From NCBI GenBank assembly GCA_021845505.1, contig JAJZVU010000018.1:1-64000 (forward strand): a stretch of DNA of 64,000 nt, in the 5' to 3' direction. This stretch comes from Pseudomonadota bacterium. GTDB lineage: Bacteria; Pseudomonadota; Gammaproteobacteria; Burkholderiales; Burkholderiaceae_C. The position numbers and the translations under genes were made by a program. A model generated the notes under the pieces. That model was not told where the DNA came from, ran no database searches, and was given only the letters and a program-made list of their open reading frames with translations. Within the stretch, counting starts at the first letter, position 1. Each line of letters begins with the position of its first letter. Shown here piece by piece: positions 27,720 to 41,822 of the stretch.

Positions 27720-28820
27720 ATGGGTCCCTTGCAGCAAGCCTTGGCCACGGTCGGGGTGCTGATCATCGCGGCTGTGCTCGGCTACAACCTCTGGCAGGGC
27801 TGGCGGCTGCGCCGCCGCCGGCTGCGCGCCGAACCCGACGCGCCGGCGCCCGGCGACGCCTTTGCCGCGACGACCCCCGAGCAGCGCGTGGAACCCGGGC
27901 TGGACGAACCGCTGGACGACGCGCAGCAGCAGGCGGCGGCGCCCGCGGCGGCCGCCGAGGCGCCTCGCGCGCGTGCCCCGCTGGCGCGCATCGATCCGCT
28001 GATCGACGCCATCGCCAGTTTCGTGCTCGACCAGCCGGTGCCGGGAGAGGCGCTGCAGCCCCGGCTGCCGCGCAGCGCCCGCGCCGGCACCAAGCCGCTG
28101 CTGTTCGAGGGTCGCAACGCCGCCAGCGGCGCCTGGGAGCCGCTGCAGCCCGGGCAGCGCTACGCCGAGGTGCAGGCTGCCGTGCAGCTGGCCAGCCGCT
28201 CGGGTGCGCTCAACGCCATCGAGTATTCGGAATTCGTCACCAAATGCCACGCGCTGGGCGAGGCGCTCGGGGTCGCTCCCGACCTGCCCGACATGGCCGA
28301 GGTGCTCGAGCAGGCGCGCGAGCTCGACGGTTTCGCCGCCGGCAACGACGCCCAGCTGTCGATCAACCTGCAGGCGCAAGGCGTGGCCTGGGGGCTGGAC
28401 TACCTGCGCCAGCAGGCGCAGGCCTGCGGCTTCACGACCAACCTGGCCGCCGGGCGCATGGCGCTGGTCGAGGCGCTGGCCGACGGCGGCGATGCGACGC
28501 CCCGCCGCTACGCGGTGGTGCAGTTGCAGTTCGACGCCCATGCCGAACTCGCCGACGACCCGGCGATGCCGGTGGCGCGCGCGACCCTGCTGCTCGACGT
28601 GCCCCAGGTGCCGCAGGCGCTGCGCCCCTTCGCGCGCATGCGCGAGGTCGCCGGGCAGCTGGCGCAGGCGCTGGGCGCGCGCCAGGTCGACGACAACGGC
28701 GCGCCGCTGTCGGCCACTGCGCTGGACCAGATCGAGGTGCAGCTGCAGCATCTGTACGGTTCGCTGGAGTCGCGCGGCCTGGGCGCCGGCAGCGCGGCCG
28801 CGCAGCGGCTGTTCGCCTGA
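27720..28820 (+). CDS. zipA: Cell division protein ZipA
   Basis: A 366-residue protein with the ZipA layout: N-terminal membrane anchor (about residues 6-21, LATVGVLIIAAVLGYNLW), basic patch RLRRRRLR, a low-complexity Pro/Ala/Glu linker (about 35-90) and a C-terminal FtsZ-binding domain (about 215-355, ending QIEVQLQHLYGSLESRG). ZipA tethers FtsZ to the inner membrane during divisome assembly. Sequence identity across the family is low, so the call also leans on its place between smc and ligA. Confidence 0.85.
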   Translation: MGPLQQALATVGVLIIAAVLGYNLWQGWRLRRRRLRAEPDAPAPGDAFAATTPEQRVEPGLDEPLDDAQQQAAAPAAAAEAPRARAPLARIDPLIDAIASFVLDQPVPGEALQPRLPRSARAGTKPLLFEGRNAASGAWEPLQPGQRYAEVQAAVQLASRSGALNAIEYSEFVTKCHALGEALGVAPDLPDMAEVLEQARELDGFAAGNDAQLSINLQAQGVAWGLDYLRQQAQACGFTTNLAAGRMALVEALADGGDATPRRYAVVQLQFDAHAELADDPAMPVARATLLLDVPQVPQALRPFARMREVAGQLAQALGARQVDDNGAPLSATALDQIEVQLQHLYGSLESRGLGAGSAAAQRLFA

Positions 28821-30911
<2,091 letters not shown>

Positions 30912-30913
30912 GC

Positions 30914-31882
30914 ATGGGCGGCGACGCGCACTGGCTGCTGGGCGTCGACCTCGGTGGGACCAAGGTCGAATGCGCGGCGCTGCGCGGCGACGGCACGATC
31001 GGCCCGCGGCGTCGCGTGCCGACGCCGCACGGCGACTATGCCGGCACGCTGCGCGCCATCGCAGCGGTGGTGGCCGGGGTCGAGTCGGAGCTGGGTCCCC
31101 GCGTCGGTGCGCCGCGGCCGCTGGGGGTGGCCATCCCCGGCTCGGAGTCGCCGCTCGATCGGCGCATCCGCAACGCCAACTCGCGGGTGCTCAACGGCCG
31201 CGAACTGGCCAGCGACCTGGCGCAGGAACTGCGGCGCCCGGTGCGGCTGTGCAACGATGCCAACGCGCTGGCCGCCAGCGAGGCCGCGCCCGATGGCGCC
31301 GCCGGCGACTGCGACGGGGTGTTCGCCGCCATCCTGGGCACCGGGGTCGGCGCCGGCATCGCCTGCGGCGGCCGGGTGCTGGCCGGCGCCAACGCGCTGG
31401 CCGGCGAGTGGGGCCACAACCCGCTGCCGTGGCCGCGCCCGGAGCCGGCCTGGCAGGAGTGGCCGCCCCGGCGCTGCTGGTGCGGGCAGTCGGGCTGCGT
31501 GGAGACCTACCTGTGCGGCGGCGCGCTGGCCGCCGACCATGCCCGCGCCTGCGGCGAGGCGGCGCCGCTGGCGGGCGGCGCGCAGGCCGTGCTGCAAGCC
31601 ATGCGCGACGGCGACCGCTGCGCGCGTGCGGCCTGGGTGCGCTATTGCGACCGGCTGGCGCGCGCGCTGGCGCAGGTGATCAACCTGCTCGACCCCGACT
31701 GCATCGTGCTCGGCGGCGGGCTGAGCCTGGCCTGCGAACTGTACGAGGAGGTGCCGGCGCGCTGGTCGGCCTGGGTGTTCAGCCCGCAGCCGCCGCGCAC
31801 CCGGCTGCTGCGCGCCCGCCATGGCGACTCCTCGGGGGTGCGCGGCGCGGCCTGGCTGTGGCGCGACCCGCCCGCGCGCTGA
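30914..31882 (+). CDS. ROK family sugar kinase
   Basis: A 322-residue ROK (repressor, ORF, kinase) protein without a DNA-binding helix-turn-helix, hence a kinase. ATP-binding DLGGTK (12-17), catalytic Asp in LCNDANALAASEA, GTGVGAGI, and the zinc motif CWCGQSGCVETY (CxCGxxGCxE) are all present. It likely phosphorylates a hexose such as fructose or glucose; the substrate cannot be decided. It starts 2 bp after ligA and is convergent with hldD. A GC-rich inverted repeat in the 29-bp gap lacks a T-run. Confidence 0.88.
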   Translation: MGGDAHWLLGVDLGGTKVECAALRGDGTIGPRRRVPTPHGDYAGTLRAIAAVVAGVESELGPRVGAPRPLGVAIPGSESPLDRRIRNANSRVLNGRELASDLAQELRRPVRLCNDANALAASEAAPDGAAGDCDGVFAAILGTGVGAGIACGGRVLAGANALAGEWGHNPLPWPRPEPAWQEWPPRRCWCGQSGCVETYLCGGALAADHARACGEAAPLAGGAQAVLQAMRDGDRCARAAWVRYCDRLARALAQVINLLDPDCIVLGGGLSLACELYEEVPARWSAWVFSPQPPRTRLLRARHGDSSGVRGAAWLWRDPPAR

Positions 31883-31911
31883 GATCCCCGCCGGCGCCGG
31901 AGGCCGGCGGC

Positions 31912-32925
31912 TCAGGCGGTGGCGGGCGCGCCGGCCTGCAGCAGGCGGCGCATGTAGCTGCCGACCCCCTGCGCGACGTCGGCGAAGGCGTGCTGGCAGC
32001 CCACCGCGCGCAGGGCGCGCAGGTCGGCCTCGGTGTGGCATTGGTACTTGCCGTGCAGCGCCGGCGGGAAGTCGATGTATCCCAGCAGCTGTTCGTCGAC
32101 CATCTGCTGCAGCGACAGCGCGGGCTGCCCGGCCGCTTCGCGCAGCGAGTTGATCACCGCGTGGGCGACGTCGTTGAAGGGCTGCGCGCGGCCGCTGCCC
32201 AGGTTGAACACCCCGCTGTGCTCGGGATGGTCGAAGAACCACAGGTTCACCGCGACGACGTCGTCCACCAGCACGAAGTCGCGCATCTGCTGCCCGGGCC
32301 CGTAGCCGCCGTAGGCCCCGAACAGCTCGACCCGACCGCGCTCGCGGAACTGGTGGTAGTGGTGCCAGGCCACCGAGGCCATCCGGCCCTTGTGCTGTTC
32401 GCCCGGGCCGTAGACGTTGAAATACCGGAAACCCGCGACCTGGCTCCGCGCCGCGTGCAGGCGGCGTCGCACCATCTGGTCGAACAGCAGCTTGGAGTAG
32501 CCGTAGACGTTGAGCGGGCGCTCGTACTCGGGAAGTTCGGTGAAGCGCTGGCTGGCGCCGTAGACCGCCGCGCTGGACGCGTAGAGCAGCCGCGTCCCGC
32601 TGTCCAGGCAGGCATCGAGCAGCGTGCGGCTGGCCGCGTAGTTGTTGGACATCATGTAGCGCCCGTCGTGCTGCATGGTGTCGGAGCAGGCGCCCTCGTG
32701 GAACACCGCGTCGACGCTGCCGAAGCGCCCATGGGCGAAGGCCTCGTAGAACTCCGTCTTGTCCAGGTAGTCGGCGATGCGCAGGTCGACCAGGTTGCGG
32801 AACTTGTCGGCCTCGGTGAGGTTGTCGACCGCGATCACGTCGGTGATGCCGCGGGCGTTGAGGGCGCGAACCAGGTTGCTGCCGATGAAGCCTGCGGCTC
32901 CGGTGACGATGACTCGATGGGACAT
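31912..32925 (-). CDS. hldD: ADP-L-glycero-D-manno-heptose 6-epimerase HldD
   Basis: A 337-residue extended short-chain dehydrogenase: Rossmann motif [10 protein letters not shown] at the N-terminus, YGYSK catalytic Tyr/Lys, GRMASVAWH, and [15 protein letters not shown]. It epimerises ADP-D-glycero- to ADP-L-glycero-manno-heptose for the LPS inner core. It is the last gene of the minus-strand block, 50 bp after the heptose kinase gene, so the last steps of heptose supply are co-located. The start [12 protein letters not shown] is the family N-terminus. Confidence 0.95.
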   Translation of the reverse strand: MSHRVIVTGAAGFIGSNLVRALNARGITDVIAVDNLTEADKFRNLVDLRIADYLDKTEFYEAFAHGRFGSVDAVFHEGACSDTMQHDGRYMMSNNYAASRTLLDACLDSGTRLLYASSAAVYGASQRFTELPEYERPLNVYGYSKLLFDQMVRRRLHAARSQVAGFRYFNVYGPGEQHKGRMASVAWHHYHQFRERGRVELFGAYGGYGPGQQMRDFVLVDDVVAVNLWFFDHPEHSGVFNLGSGRAQPFNDVAHAVINSLREAAGQPALSLQQMVDEQLLGYIDFPPALHGKYQCHTEADLRALRAVGCQHAFADVAQGVGSYMRRLLQAGAPATA

Positions 32926-32975
32926 GGCGGGTTGGCGATGGGAGAGGGTTCTGCGCAGGGGTCGAGCCCCGCGCT

Positions 32976-33908
32976 TCAGGCCTGTTCGGGCCACAGCTCC
33001 TGCGGCGTGACGCTGGCGGTGCCGAGCTTGCCGACGACGATTCCGGCGGCCCGGTTGGCCGTGCGCACCGCCTGCTCGAGGTCGCAGCCGGCGCCGAGCA
33101 TCACCGCCAGCGTGGCGATCACGGTGTCGCCGGCGCCCGAGACGTCGAACACCTCCTTGGCCTGCGCGGCCACGTGCAGGTGGCCGGCCGCGGTGAACAG
33201 GCTCATGCCTTCGTCGGCGCGGGTGACCAGCAGGGCCTGCAACTGCAGGTCTTCGCGCAGCCGCTGGGCGCGCTCGAGCAGCTCGGCGTCGTCGCGCCAG
33301 TCGCCGGCGGCCAGCGCGAATTCGGCCCGGTTGGGGGTGATCAGCGTGGCGCCGCGGTAGCGCGAATAGTCGCGGCCCTTGGGGTCGACCAGCACCTGGC
33401 GGCCGCGCCGACGCGCCAGCTGCACCATGCGCTCGACATGCCCGAGCCCGCCCTTGCCGTAGTCCGACAGCAGCACCACGTCGTGCGATTCCAGCTCCTG
33501 CGCGTAGCGGTCGATCAGCTCGAGCAGCACCTCGTGGTCCGGAGCGGACTCGAAGTCCATGCGGATGAGCTGCTGCTGGCGCGACACCACGCGCAGCTTC
33601 AGGGTGGTGCGCAGCCCCGGCACCTCGCGCAGCAGGCCGCGGATCGGGCTGCCGGCGACCAGCTGGCGCAGCCGTCGCCCGGCGTCGTCGTCGCCCACCA
33701 CGCTGAGCAGCGTGGTCTGCGCCCCCAGCGTGGCTGCGTTGAGCGCGACGTTGGCCGCACCGCCCAGGCGGTCCTGCTCGCGCTGCACCAGCGCCACCGG
33801 AACCGGCGCCTCGGGGGAGATGCGCTCGACGCTGCTGAACCAGTAGCGGTCGAGCATCACGTCGCCGACCACCAGCACGCGCGCCTGGCCGAGTTGCCGG
33901 CTGTTCAT
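32976..33908 (-). CDS. rfaE1: D-glycero-beta-D-manno-heptose-7-phosphate kinase (RfaE1/HldE domain I)
   Basis: A 310-residue PfkB-type kinase that adds the 1-phosphate to heptose-7-phosphate on the way to ADP-heptose. [10 protein letters not shown] substrate motif, [20 protein letters not shown] and the catalytic GAGDT (DVSGAGDT) are visible. It equals the first half of E. coli HldE; the nucleotidyltransferase half (RfaE2) is absent and must be encoded elsewhere. The start overlaps the lapB stop (ATGA), suggesting translational coupling of LPS control and heptose supply. Confidence 0.93.
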   Translation of the reverse strand: MNSRQLGQARVLVVGDVMLDRYWFSSVERISPEAPVPVALVQREQDRLGGAANVALNAATLGAQTTLLSVVGDDDAGRRLRQLVAGSPIRGLLREVPGLRTTLKLRVVSRQQQLIRMDFESAPDHEVLLELIDRYAQELESHDVVLLSDYGKGGLGHVERMVQLARRRGRQVLVDPKGRDYSRYRGATLITPNRAEFALAAGDWRDDAELLERAQRLREDLQLQALLVTRADEGMSLFTAAGHLHVAAQAKEVFDVSGAGDTVIATLAVMLGAGCDLEQAVRTANRAAGIVVGKLGTASVTPQELWPEQA

Positions 33909-35077
33909 GGGTGGGTCAACGCCAGCTCCTCGCTGCGCCGCGGCGGGTAGGTGTCCCAGCCCATGCAGGCCGGGCAGTGCCAGGTATGGTTGCGCGCCTC
34001 GAAGCCGCAGGCCGCGCAGCGGTAGCGCTGGCGGTTGTCCAGCGCGCCGTCGAGCGCCTGCGCCACCGCGGCGCGCAAGCCCTCGTCGGCCGCGCCGCCG
34101 CCGGCGCATTCCACCGCGCGACGCGCCGCCAGCAGGCTCTTGTGGGCCTGCAGGTACTGCAGGCTCAGCCGTCGGCGCTGCTCGGCGTCGTCCTCCAGCG
34201 CAAGCAGCGCGTCGAGCAGTTCGATCGCCGGGGTTTCCTGCAGCTGCACCCGCAGCCACTCGCGCCCGGCGTCGACCTGCCCGGTTTCGCGAAACAGCCG
34301 GGCGATGTCGGCCGCCACCACCGCGGTGAAGTCGGGTCGCAGCGTGGCGATATGCCGCAGGTAGCCCAGCGCCTGCTCGCCCTGGCCCTGTTGCTGGGCG
34401 ATCAGCGAGCGCAGCTGCCACGGCCGCACCGCCTGCGGGTCGGCGGCGCCGGCGCGCTCCAGCGAATCCAGCGCGGCCACGAGGTCGCCGTCGCGGCGCT
34501 GGCGCAACGCGATTTCGCACCAGTAATGGGCGATCTGCCGCGACCAGCTGCCGGTTCCCAGGCGCTCCAGGCGCTGGGCGATGTCGATCGCCGACTGCCA
34601 TTCGCGCGTGCGCTCGTGGATCTGCAGCAGTGCCGCGAAGGCCTCGGAGGCGTAGGCGGTGCCGGTCAGCGCGGTGTAGACGGCCTCCGCGCGGTCGAGC
34701 AGCCCGGCCTTGAAGAAGTCCTGCGCCAGCGCGATCTGCGCGCGCTGGCGCTGCGCCGCGGCCAGGTCCGCGCGTCCCAGCAGGTTCTGGTGCACCCGCA
34801 CCGCGCGTTCGTACTCCCCGCGGCGGCGGAAAAGGTTGCCCAGCGCGAAATGCAGGTCGACGGTGTCGGGATCGGCGGTGACCGCCTCGATGAAGGCGTC
34901 GATCGCCTTGTCCTGCTGCTCGCTCAGCAGGAAGTTCAGGCCGCGGAAGTAGGCCAGCGAGGCCTGGCGCCGGTTGCCTCCGTCACGCCGCAGTTGCAGC
35001 AGGTCCAGCCTCGATGCCAGCCAGCCCAGCCCGAAGGTGACCGGCAGCGCCAGCAACCACCACAGCTCAAACTCCAT
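33905..35077 (-). CDS. lapB: LPS assembly protein LapB (YciM)
   Basis: A 390-residue protein: an N-terminal membrane anchor (about 3-18, [16 protein letters not shown]), a long array of TPR repeats (about 45-340) and a C-terminal rubredoxin-like zinc knuckle CAACGF ... CPACMGW (about 358-378). LapB lets FtsH degrade LpxC and so balances LPS and phospholipid synthesis. Length equals E. coli LapB (389). It overlaps the lapA end by 11 bp, and the heptose kinase gene overlaps its own end. Confidence 0.95.
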   Translation of the reverse strand: MEFELWWLLALPVTFGLGWLASRLDLLQLRRDGGNRRQASLAYFRGLNFLLSEQQDKAIDAFIEAVTADPDTVDLHFALGNLFRRRGEYERAVRVHQNLLGRADLAAAQRQRAQIALAQDFFKAGLLDRAEAVYTALTGTAYASEAFAALLQIHERTREWQSAIDIAQRLERLGTGSWSRQIAHYWCEIALRQRRDGDLVAALDSLERAGAADPQAVRPWQLRSLIAQQQGQGEQALGYLRHIATLRPDFTAVVAADIARLFRETGQVDAGREWLRVQLQETPAIELLDALLALEDDAEQRRRLSLQYLQAHKSLLAARRAVECAGGGAADEGLRAAVAQALDGALDNRQRYRCAACGFEARNHTWHCPACMGWDTYPPRRSEELALTHP

Positions 35078-35384
35078 CGGGGGTCCCATCGATCACCCCG
35101 GGGGACGCGGGCGGCGGCGCGGTGGGCGCAGCCGGCGCCTCGGCCATCTGCACCGCGCTGCGGGCGTTGCGCTGCAGCCGGCGCGCGCGCAGCCAGCTCG
35201 GCAGCATGACCGCGATCCCCAGCAGCGCGCCCAGCGCGAAGGCGCTGAGCAGCAGCACGAACAGCGGCGCGCGCCATTGCGTGCCGAACAGCAGGTGCAG
35301 GACGGTCGGCTCCAGGTTGTTCAGCGCCAGGCCGAACAGCAGCAGGAACAGGATCAGGCGGACGAACCAGGCAAGTACACGCAT
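35067..35384 (-). CDS. lapA: LapA-family inner-membrane protein (DUF1049)
   Basis: A 105-residue protein with two transmembrane helices (about 4-22 and 41-62) separated by a short loop, then a basic stretch RARRLQRNARS and a Pro/Ala tail. This is the LapA/YciS design. It is always found just upstream of lapB and works in the same LPS-assembly control. A TACAAT on the minus strand (35449-35454) may give lapA-lapB their own promoter within the block. Confidence 0.9.
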   Translation of the reverse strand: MRVLAWFVRLILFLLLFGLALNNLEPTVLHLLFGTQWRAPLFVLLLSAFALGALLGIAVMLPSWLRARRLQRNARSAVQMAEAPAAPTAPPPASPGVIDGTPDGV

Positions 35385-35393
35385 CGGGTCGGT

Positions 35394-35407
35394 GCAGCGA
35401 TCGCTGC
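35394..35407. repeat. 14-bp perfect palindrome upstream of lapA
   Basis: GCAGCGATCGCTGC is self-complementary and lies 10 bp upstream of the lapA start, between a possible -10 box and the start codon. It could be an operator or simply a short hairpin in the lapA leader. Confidence 0.4.
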
Positions 35408-35448
35408 GCTAGCAGGCTGCGCCGTGCGGCAGGCACGGACGGCCCGCC

Positions 35449-35454
35449 ATTGTA
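35449..35454 (-). promoter_or_regulatory. -10 candidate for lapA-lapB
   Basis: TACAAT on the minus strand in the 85-bp gap between ihfB and lapA, 65 nt before the lapA start. It is identical to the ffs -10 box in this window. No clear -35 is seen. Confidence 0.35.
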
Positions 35455-35469
35455 GGCTGCGCGGCCCGC

Positions 35470-35784
35470 TCAGAGACCGGGAGCGGCGTCGGGCTCGCCC
35501 GCATGCCCGCCGTCCACCAGCAGGCGCAGGGTCTTGCCCGGCTTGAAGTGGGGCATGCGCTTTTCCGGCACGACCACGCGTTCGCCCGAACGCGGGTTGC
35601 GCCCGATGCGCGCCGGGCGGTGGCTGACCGAAAAGCTGCCGAAACCGCGGATTTCCACCCGATGGCTGCTTTCCAGCGCATCCGACAGCGCGTCCAGGAT
35701 GGTCTTGACCGCCAGCTCGGCATCGCGGTGGGTCAGCTGGGCGAAGCGTGCAGCCAACTGGTCGACGAGATCGGATCGGGTCAT
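35470..35784 (-). CDS. ihfB: Integration host factor subunit beta
   Basis: A 104-residue HU/IHF family protein: [42 protein letters not shown], then FKPGKTLR. The beta-arm with R-x-G-R-N-P-x-[ST]-G bends DNA. It pairs with IHF alpha, whose gene starts at the right end of this window. The C-terminal ten residues are a non-conserved acidic/Gly tail. Location directly after rpsA is the classic proteobacterial arrangement and separates it from HU genes. Confidence 0.96.
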   Translation of the reverse strand: MTRSDLVDQLAARFAQLTHRDAELAVKTILDALSDALESSHRVEIRGFGSFSVSHRPARIGRNPRSGERVVVPEKRMPHFKPGKTLRLLVDGGHAGEPDAAPGL

Positions 35785-35906
35785 GGTCGCAACGACGCGG
35801 CGCGCCGGGTAGGCTGGGGCGGGGGCAGGGCGAGGCGCAGCGCGCCGGAGCGCCTCGCCGGAGGGATCCGGCCAGGCGCGCAGCCGGCGCGCGCGCCCGC
35901 TTCAGC

Positions 35907-37619
<1,713 letters not shown>

Positions 37620-37693
37620 GGATGGACTGGGCTTTCCGCGGGAGGCCCCGCGGGGTTGGTTGCAGGCCTGAATGCCGGCGTCGCGCCGTGCGT

Positions 37694-39727
37694 TCAGGGT
37701 TTGTCGCGCCACCACTGCAACACGCGCGCCACCGTCGCATCGACGTCGAGCTGCGCGTTGTCCAGAGGCAACGAGTCGGGCGCGGCTGCCAGCGCAGCGA
37801 CGCTGCGCGAGGCGTCGCGCGCGTCGCGCTCCCGCAGGTCGCGCAAAACGTTTTCCAGTGTAGTTGAAATGCCCTGGGAAATCAATTGCTTATACCGGCG
37901 CTCGGCGCGCGTCGCGGGAGCCGCGGTGAGAAACACCTTGAGGCGGGCGTCGGGAAACACCACGGTGCCCATGTCGCGTCCGTCGGCCACCAGTCCCGGC
38001 GCGCGGCGCTGCGCGCGCTGCAGCGCCAGCAGCGCCTGGCGCAGCCCGGGCAGCACGGCGATCCGCGAGGCCGCTTCGCCGACCCGCTCGCTGCGCAGTT
38101 CGTCGCCGACGTCCTCGCCGTCGAGCAGCAGGCGCCCGTCGCGCCAGCCGATGGGCAGCTCCAGCGCCAGCGCGCGCAAGCCGGGCTCGTCGTCCAGCGC
38201 CACCCCCCGGCGCAGCGCCTGCAGCGCCGCGGCGCGGTACAGCACCCCCGAGTCGAGCAGCCGCAGCCCCAGCTCGGCGGCCAGCCGCGCCGCCAGCGTG
38301 CCCTTGCCGCAGGCGCTCGGGCCGTCGATCGCCAGCACCGGAACCGGCCGGGCGATCGCTGCGAAGTCCTGGAAATAGCCCGGGTAGGTCTTGGCCACGC
38401 AGCCCGGGTCCTCGATGCGGATGTCGGCGGGGCCGAAGCTGGCGAGGGAAAAGCACATCGCCATGCGATGGTCGTCGTAGGTGGCGATGCTGGCGCTGCG
38501 CCAGTCGGCCGGCGCCAGCGGCCACACCCGCAGCCAGTCCTCGCCGGCTTCGACGCGCGCGCCGAGCTTGCGCAATTCGGTGTGCATCGCATGGATGCGG
38601 TCGGTTTCCTTGACCCGCCAGCTGGCGATTCCTCGCAGCAGGGTCGGGGAATCGGCGAACAGGGCCGTCACCGCCAGGGTCATCGCCGCGTCGGGGATGG
38701 CCAGCGCATCGATTTCACCGCCGCCCAGTCGGCTGCGCCCGGCCTGCAGGCCGCAGGCCTCGATCCAGCCGTCGCCCCAGCGGATGTCCGCGCCCAGCCC
38801 GTGGAGCACGCGGGCGAACTGCACGTCGCCTTGCACGCTGTGGGCGTCGACCCCCAGCACCCGCACCGGCCCGCCCTGGCCGTGCAGTGCGCCGAGCACC
38901 CCGGCGGCGAGGAAATACGAAGCCGACGAGGCGTCGCCCTCGACGCGCAGGCTGCCCGGGCTGCGCAGCCGGCTGCCGGCGGGGATGACAAAGCGCTGCC
39001 AGTCGGCGTGCTCCACGCGCACGCCGAAGCGCTCGAGCAACGCCAGCGTCAGCGCGACATAGGGGCGGGAGATCAACGGGCCCTCGACCTGCACCTCGAT
39101 GTCCCGCGGCTGCGCCAGCAGCGGCAGGCTGAGCAGCAGCGCGCTGAGGAACTGGCTGGATACGTCGCCGCGCACCCGCAGCGGCTGCTCGACCCGCGGC
39201 CGGCCCTGCCGGATGGCCAGCGGCGGAAAGCCGGCCTCCCCGAGGTAGTCGATGGCGCAGCCGATCGCGCGCAGCGCGTCGACCAGGTCGCCGATCGGGC
39301 GCTGGTGCATGCGCGGCACCCCGCGCACCACGTAGTCGCCGCCCAGCAGCGCCAGCGCCGCGGTCAGCGGGCGCACCGCGGTGCCGGCGTTGCCCAGGAA
39401 CAGTTCGGCGCCCGGGCGGCCGAGGCGTCCGCCGCAGCCCTGCACCCGCAGCGGCAGCCCGGCGCTGCCGGCCTCGCCGTCCACCGCCACGCCCAGCGCG
39501 CGCAGCGCCTGCACCATCACCCGCGTGTCGTCCGAGTCGAGCAGGCCGTGCAGTTCGGTGGGGCCTTCGGCCAGCGCGGCCAGCAGCAGCAGGCGGTTGG
39601 AAATGCTCTTCGATCCCGGCAGCCGGACCTGGCCCGCGGCGCCCAGCAGAGGCGGCAGGTCGAGAACATCGGGCCCGCTGCGGGCCGCGGGCCGCGCCGG
39701 GTGGGCGGGGCGATCAGCTGGCGTCAT
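37694..39727 (-). CDS. aroA-cmk: Fused EPSP synthase (AroA) / cytidylate kinase (Cmk)
   Basis: A 677-residue two-domain protein. Residues about 22-458 are EPSP synthase, the sixth shikimate step: [46 protein letters not shown]-type motif, [15 protein letters not shown] and KETDRI. Residues about 462-677 are cytidylate kinase, which phosphorylates CMP and d[17 protein letters not shown] (P-loop), [33 protein letters not shown] and a basic ERRYKQL. No stop or restart lies between them. In most relatives these are two adjacent genes in the same order, so this is a gene fusion. The start overlaps the end of tyrA by 14 bp. Confidence 0.95.
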   Translation of the reverse strand: MTPADRPAHPARPAARSGPDVLDLPPLLGAAGQVRLPGSKSISNRLLLLAALAEGPTELHGLLDSDDTRVMVQALRALGVAVDGEAGSAGLPLRVQGCGGRLGRPGAELFLGNAGTAVRPLTAALALLGGDYVVRGVPRMHQRPIGDLVDALRAIGCAIDYLGEAGFPPLAIRQGRPRVEQPLRVRGDVSSQFLSALLLSLPLLAQPRDIEVQVEGPLISRPYVALTLALLERFGVRVEHADWQRFVIPAGSRLRSPGSLRVEGDASSASYFLAAGVLGALHGQGGPVRVLGVDAHSVQGDVQFARVLHGLGADIRWGDGWIEACGLQAGRSRLGGGEIDALAIPDAAMTLAVTALFADSPTLLRGIASWRVKETDRIHAMHTELRKLGARVEAGEDWLRVWPLAPADWRSASIATYDDHRMAMCFSLASFGPADIRIEDPGCVAKTYPGYFQDFAAIARPVPVLAIDGPSACGKGTLAARLAAELGLRLLDSGVLYRAAALQALRRGVALDDEPGLRALALELPIGWRDGRLLLDGEDVGDELRSERVGEAASRIAVLPGLRQALLALQRAQRRAPGLVADGRDMGTVVFPDARLKVFLTAAPATRAERRYKQLISQGISTTLENVLRDLRERDARDASRSVAALAAAPDSLPLDNAQLDVDATVARVLQWWRDKP

Positions 39728-40655
39728 CGGCGGGGGTCGGGGAAGCCCATTCGGTGCGCGACTGGCTGGCCTGGCGGATCAGCGACTCCAGCACCTGCCA
39801 GTTGCCTTGGCGCAACTGGGTCTCGAAGCCGGCCAGCGCCTGCTTGAACCATTGCAGTTGCTGCAGCACCTCGGCCGAGTTGGCCTGGAAGATGTCCCTC
39901 CACATCGTCGGATCGCTGCCAGCGATGCGGGTGAAATCGCGAAAGCCCGGGCCGGCCAGTTGCAGGAAGGTGGCGCCGTGCTGCTGGCGCGCGACCGCGT
40001 AGACGTAGGCGTAGGCCAGCAGGTGCGGCAGGTGGCTGACCGCGGCGAAGGCCGCGTCGTGCTGCCGGGGATCCATCACCGACACGACCGCGCCCAGCGA
40101 TTCCCACACCTGGGTGGCCGCATCGACGAAGGACTCGGGGTTGGCGTCGAGCGGGGTGACGATCGCCCGCCGGCCGTCGAACAGCGTGGCCTGGGCATGC
40201 TGCACCCCGCTGCGCTCGCTGCCGGCGATCGGGTGGCAGGGAACGAACTGCAGCGCAGCCTTGCCCAGCGCGCGCTGCGCCGCGTCGGCCACGTCGGCCT
40301 TGGTGCTGCCCACGTCCATCAGCAGCGCGCTGTCGCCCAGCCCGTGGCGGATCTGCTGCAGCAGCGGGCCGATGGCCGCGACCGGCACCGCCAGCACGAC
40401 GAGGTCGGCGCCGGTGGCGGCCTGCAGCGCCGAGTCGGCGCCGCGGTCGATGACCCGCGCCGCGATCGCCGCGCGGATGGTCGATGGCGACTTGCTGTAG
40501 CCGACGATCTCCTGCGCCAGCCCGGCGCGCCGGGCCGCCAGCGCGAACGACCCGCCGAGCAACCCCACGCCGAGCACCGCGACGCGCCGGAACTGCGCGC
40601 GCAGCGCGGCCGGGGCGGCGACGGTATCGCGCGAGGGCGGGGTGCGTGCTGCCAT
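39714..40655 (-). CDS. tyrA: Prephenate dehydrogenase TyrA
   Basis: A 313-residue NAD(P)-dependent dehydrogenase without a chorismate mutase domain. It has the Rossmann motif [17 protein letters not shown] (about 25-41), DVGSTKADV, the catalytic [12 protein letters not shown], and the dimer domain with [14 protein letters not shown] and [18 protein letters not shown]. It oxidises prephenate (or arogenate) towards tyrosine. It lies 10 bp after hisC and overlaps aroA-cmk, inside an aromatic amino-acid operon. Confidence 0.95.
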   Translation of the reverse strand: MAARTPPSRDTVAAPAALRAQFRRVAVLGVGLLGGSFALAARRAGLAQEIVGYSKSPSTIRAAIAARVIDRGADSALQAATGADLVVLAVPVAAIGPLLQQIRHGLGDSALLMDVGSTKADVADAAQRALGKAALQFVPCHPIAGSERSGVQHAQATLFDGRRAIVTPLDANPESFVDAATQVWESLGAVVSVMDPRQHDAAFAAVSHLPHLLAYAYVYAVARQQHGATFLQLAGPGFRDFTRIAGSDPTMWRDIFQANSAEVLQQLQWFKQALAGFETQLRQGNWQVLESLIRQASQSRTEWASPTPADDAS

Positions 40656-40665
40656 GGCCGCCGCC

Positions 40666-41790
40666 TCAGGCCAGCGCCCGCGCGAGCGCGGCCAGGCAGC
40701 GCTGGTTCTCGGCTTGCGTTCCCACCGAGATGCGCAGCCACTGGCCGAGGCCGTAGTTGTCCACCGGGCGCACGATCACCCCCTGCGCCAGCATCGCCCG
40801 AGCCACCCGCGAGCCGGCGGCCGCGTCGTCCCCGACCTGCAGCAACAGGAAATTGCCGCTGGACGGCACCCGCCGCAGTCCCAGGCGGTCGATGCCCTGT
40901 TCGAGCTGGCGCATGCCGGCGCGATTGACCTCGGCCGAGCGGCGCACGAAATCCTGGTCGGCCAGCGCGGCCAGCGCGGCCGCCTGCGCCAGGTCGCTGG
41001 TGTTGAAGGCCGAGCGAACCCGGTTGAACACATCGGCCAGCGCCGGCTGCACCGCGCAATAGCCGATGCGCAGCCCGGCCAGCCCGTAGGCCTTGGAGAA
41101 GGTGCGGGTCACCGCCAGGTTGGGGTGGTTGCGCAGCAGCCGCAGGCTGGCCTGCTGCGCCCCCGGCTCCAGGTATTCGACATAGGCCTCGTCGAGCACC
41201 ACGACCACCCGCTCGGGAACGCTGCGCAGGAATGCCTCGACGGCCTGCGGCGAGGCCAGCGTGCCGGTGGGATTGTTGGGGTTGGCGACGTACACCAGGC
41301 GGGTCGAGGGTTCGATCGCCGCCGCCATCGCCTGCAGGTCATGGCCGAAGTCGCGCGCCGGCACGACGATGTGGCGCGCCCCGCGCTGTTGCACCGCGGA
41401 GGCGTACACGACGAAGGAGTACTGCGAATACACGCAGGAATCGCCCTCGGCGAGCAGCGCGCGCGCGGCGATCTCCAGGATGTCGCTCGAGCCGTGGCCG
41501 AGCACGATCCACGCGGCGTCGACCCCCAGGTGCGCGGCCAGCGCATGGCGCAGCGCGTAGGCGTCGTTGTCGGGGTAGCGCGGCGCCTCCCGCGCGGCGT
41601 CGAGCATGGCGCGGCGCGCCGCTTCCGACATGCCCAGGGGGTTTTCGTTCGACGCCAGCTTGACGATTTCCGCCGGGTCGAGGCCGAACTCCCGCGCGAC
41701 CTCGGAAATCGGGCGACCCCCGACGTAGGGATTGATGCTGCGCACCGATTCGGTGCCCCAGGGCTGGCTCGCAGTGGCGACGGAGGACAT
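40666..41790 (-). CDS. hisC: Histidinol-phosphate aminotransferase HisC
   Basis: A 374-residue PLP aminotransferase of the HisC family: SINPYVGGRPISEVAREFG, KLASNENPLG, YPDNDAYALRHALA, NPNNPTGT, DEAYVEY and the PLP lysine in TFSKAYGLAGLRIG. It transfers an amino group to imidazole-acetol phosphate. In this operon, between pheA and tyrA, such HisC homologues may also aminate aromatic keto acids; the sequence alone does not decide. The ATG at 41790 starts after discarding a 27-residue upstream extension overlapping pheA. Confidence 0.93.
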   Translation of the reverse strand: MSSVATASQPWGTESVRSINPYVGGRPISEVAREFGLDPAEIVKLASNENPLGMSEAARRAMLDAAREAPRYPDNDAYALRHALAAHLGVDAAWIVLGHGSSDILEIAARALLAEGDSCVYSQYSFVVYASAVQQRGARHIVVPARDFGHDLQAMAAAIEPSTRLVYVANPNNPTGTLASPQAVEAFLRSVPERVVVVLDEAYVEYLEPGAQQASLRLLRNHPNLAVTRTFSKAYGLAGLRIGYCAVQPALADVFNRVRSAFNTSDLAQAAALAALADQDFVRRSAEVNRAGMRQLEQGIDRLGLRRVPSSGNFLLLQVGDDAAAGSRVARAMLAQGVIVRPVDNYGLGQWLRISVGTQAENQRCLAALARALA

Positions 41791-41822
41791 GAGGGTAGGC
41801 AAGGGGGGTCGGATCCGCGGCT

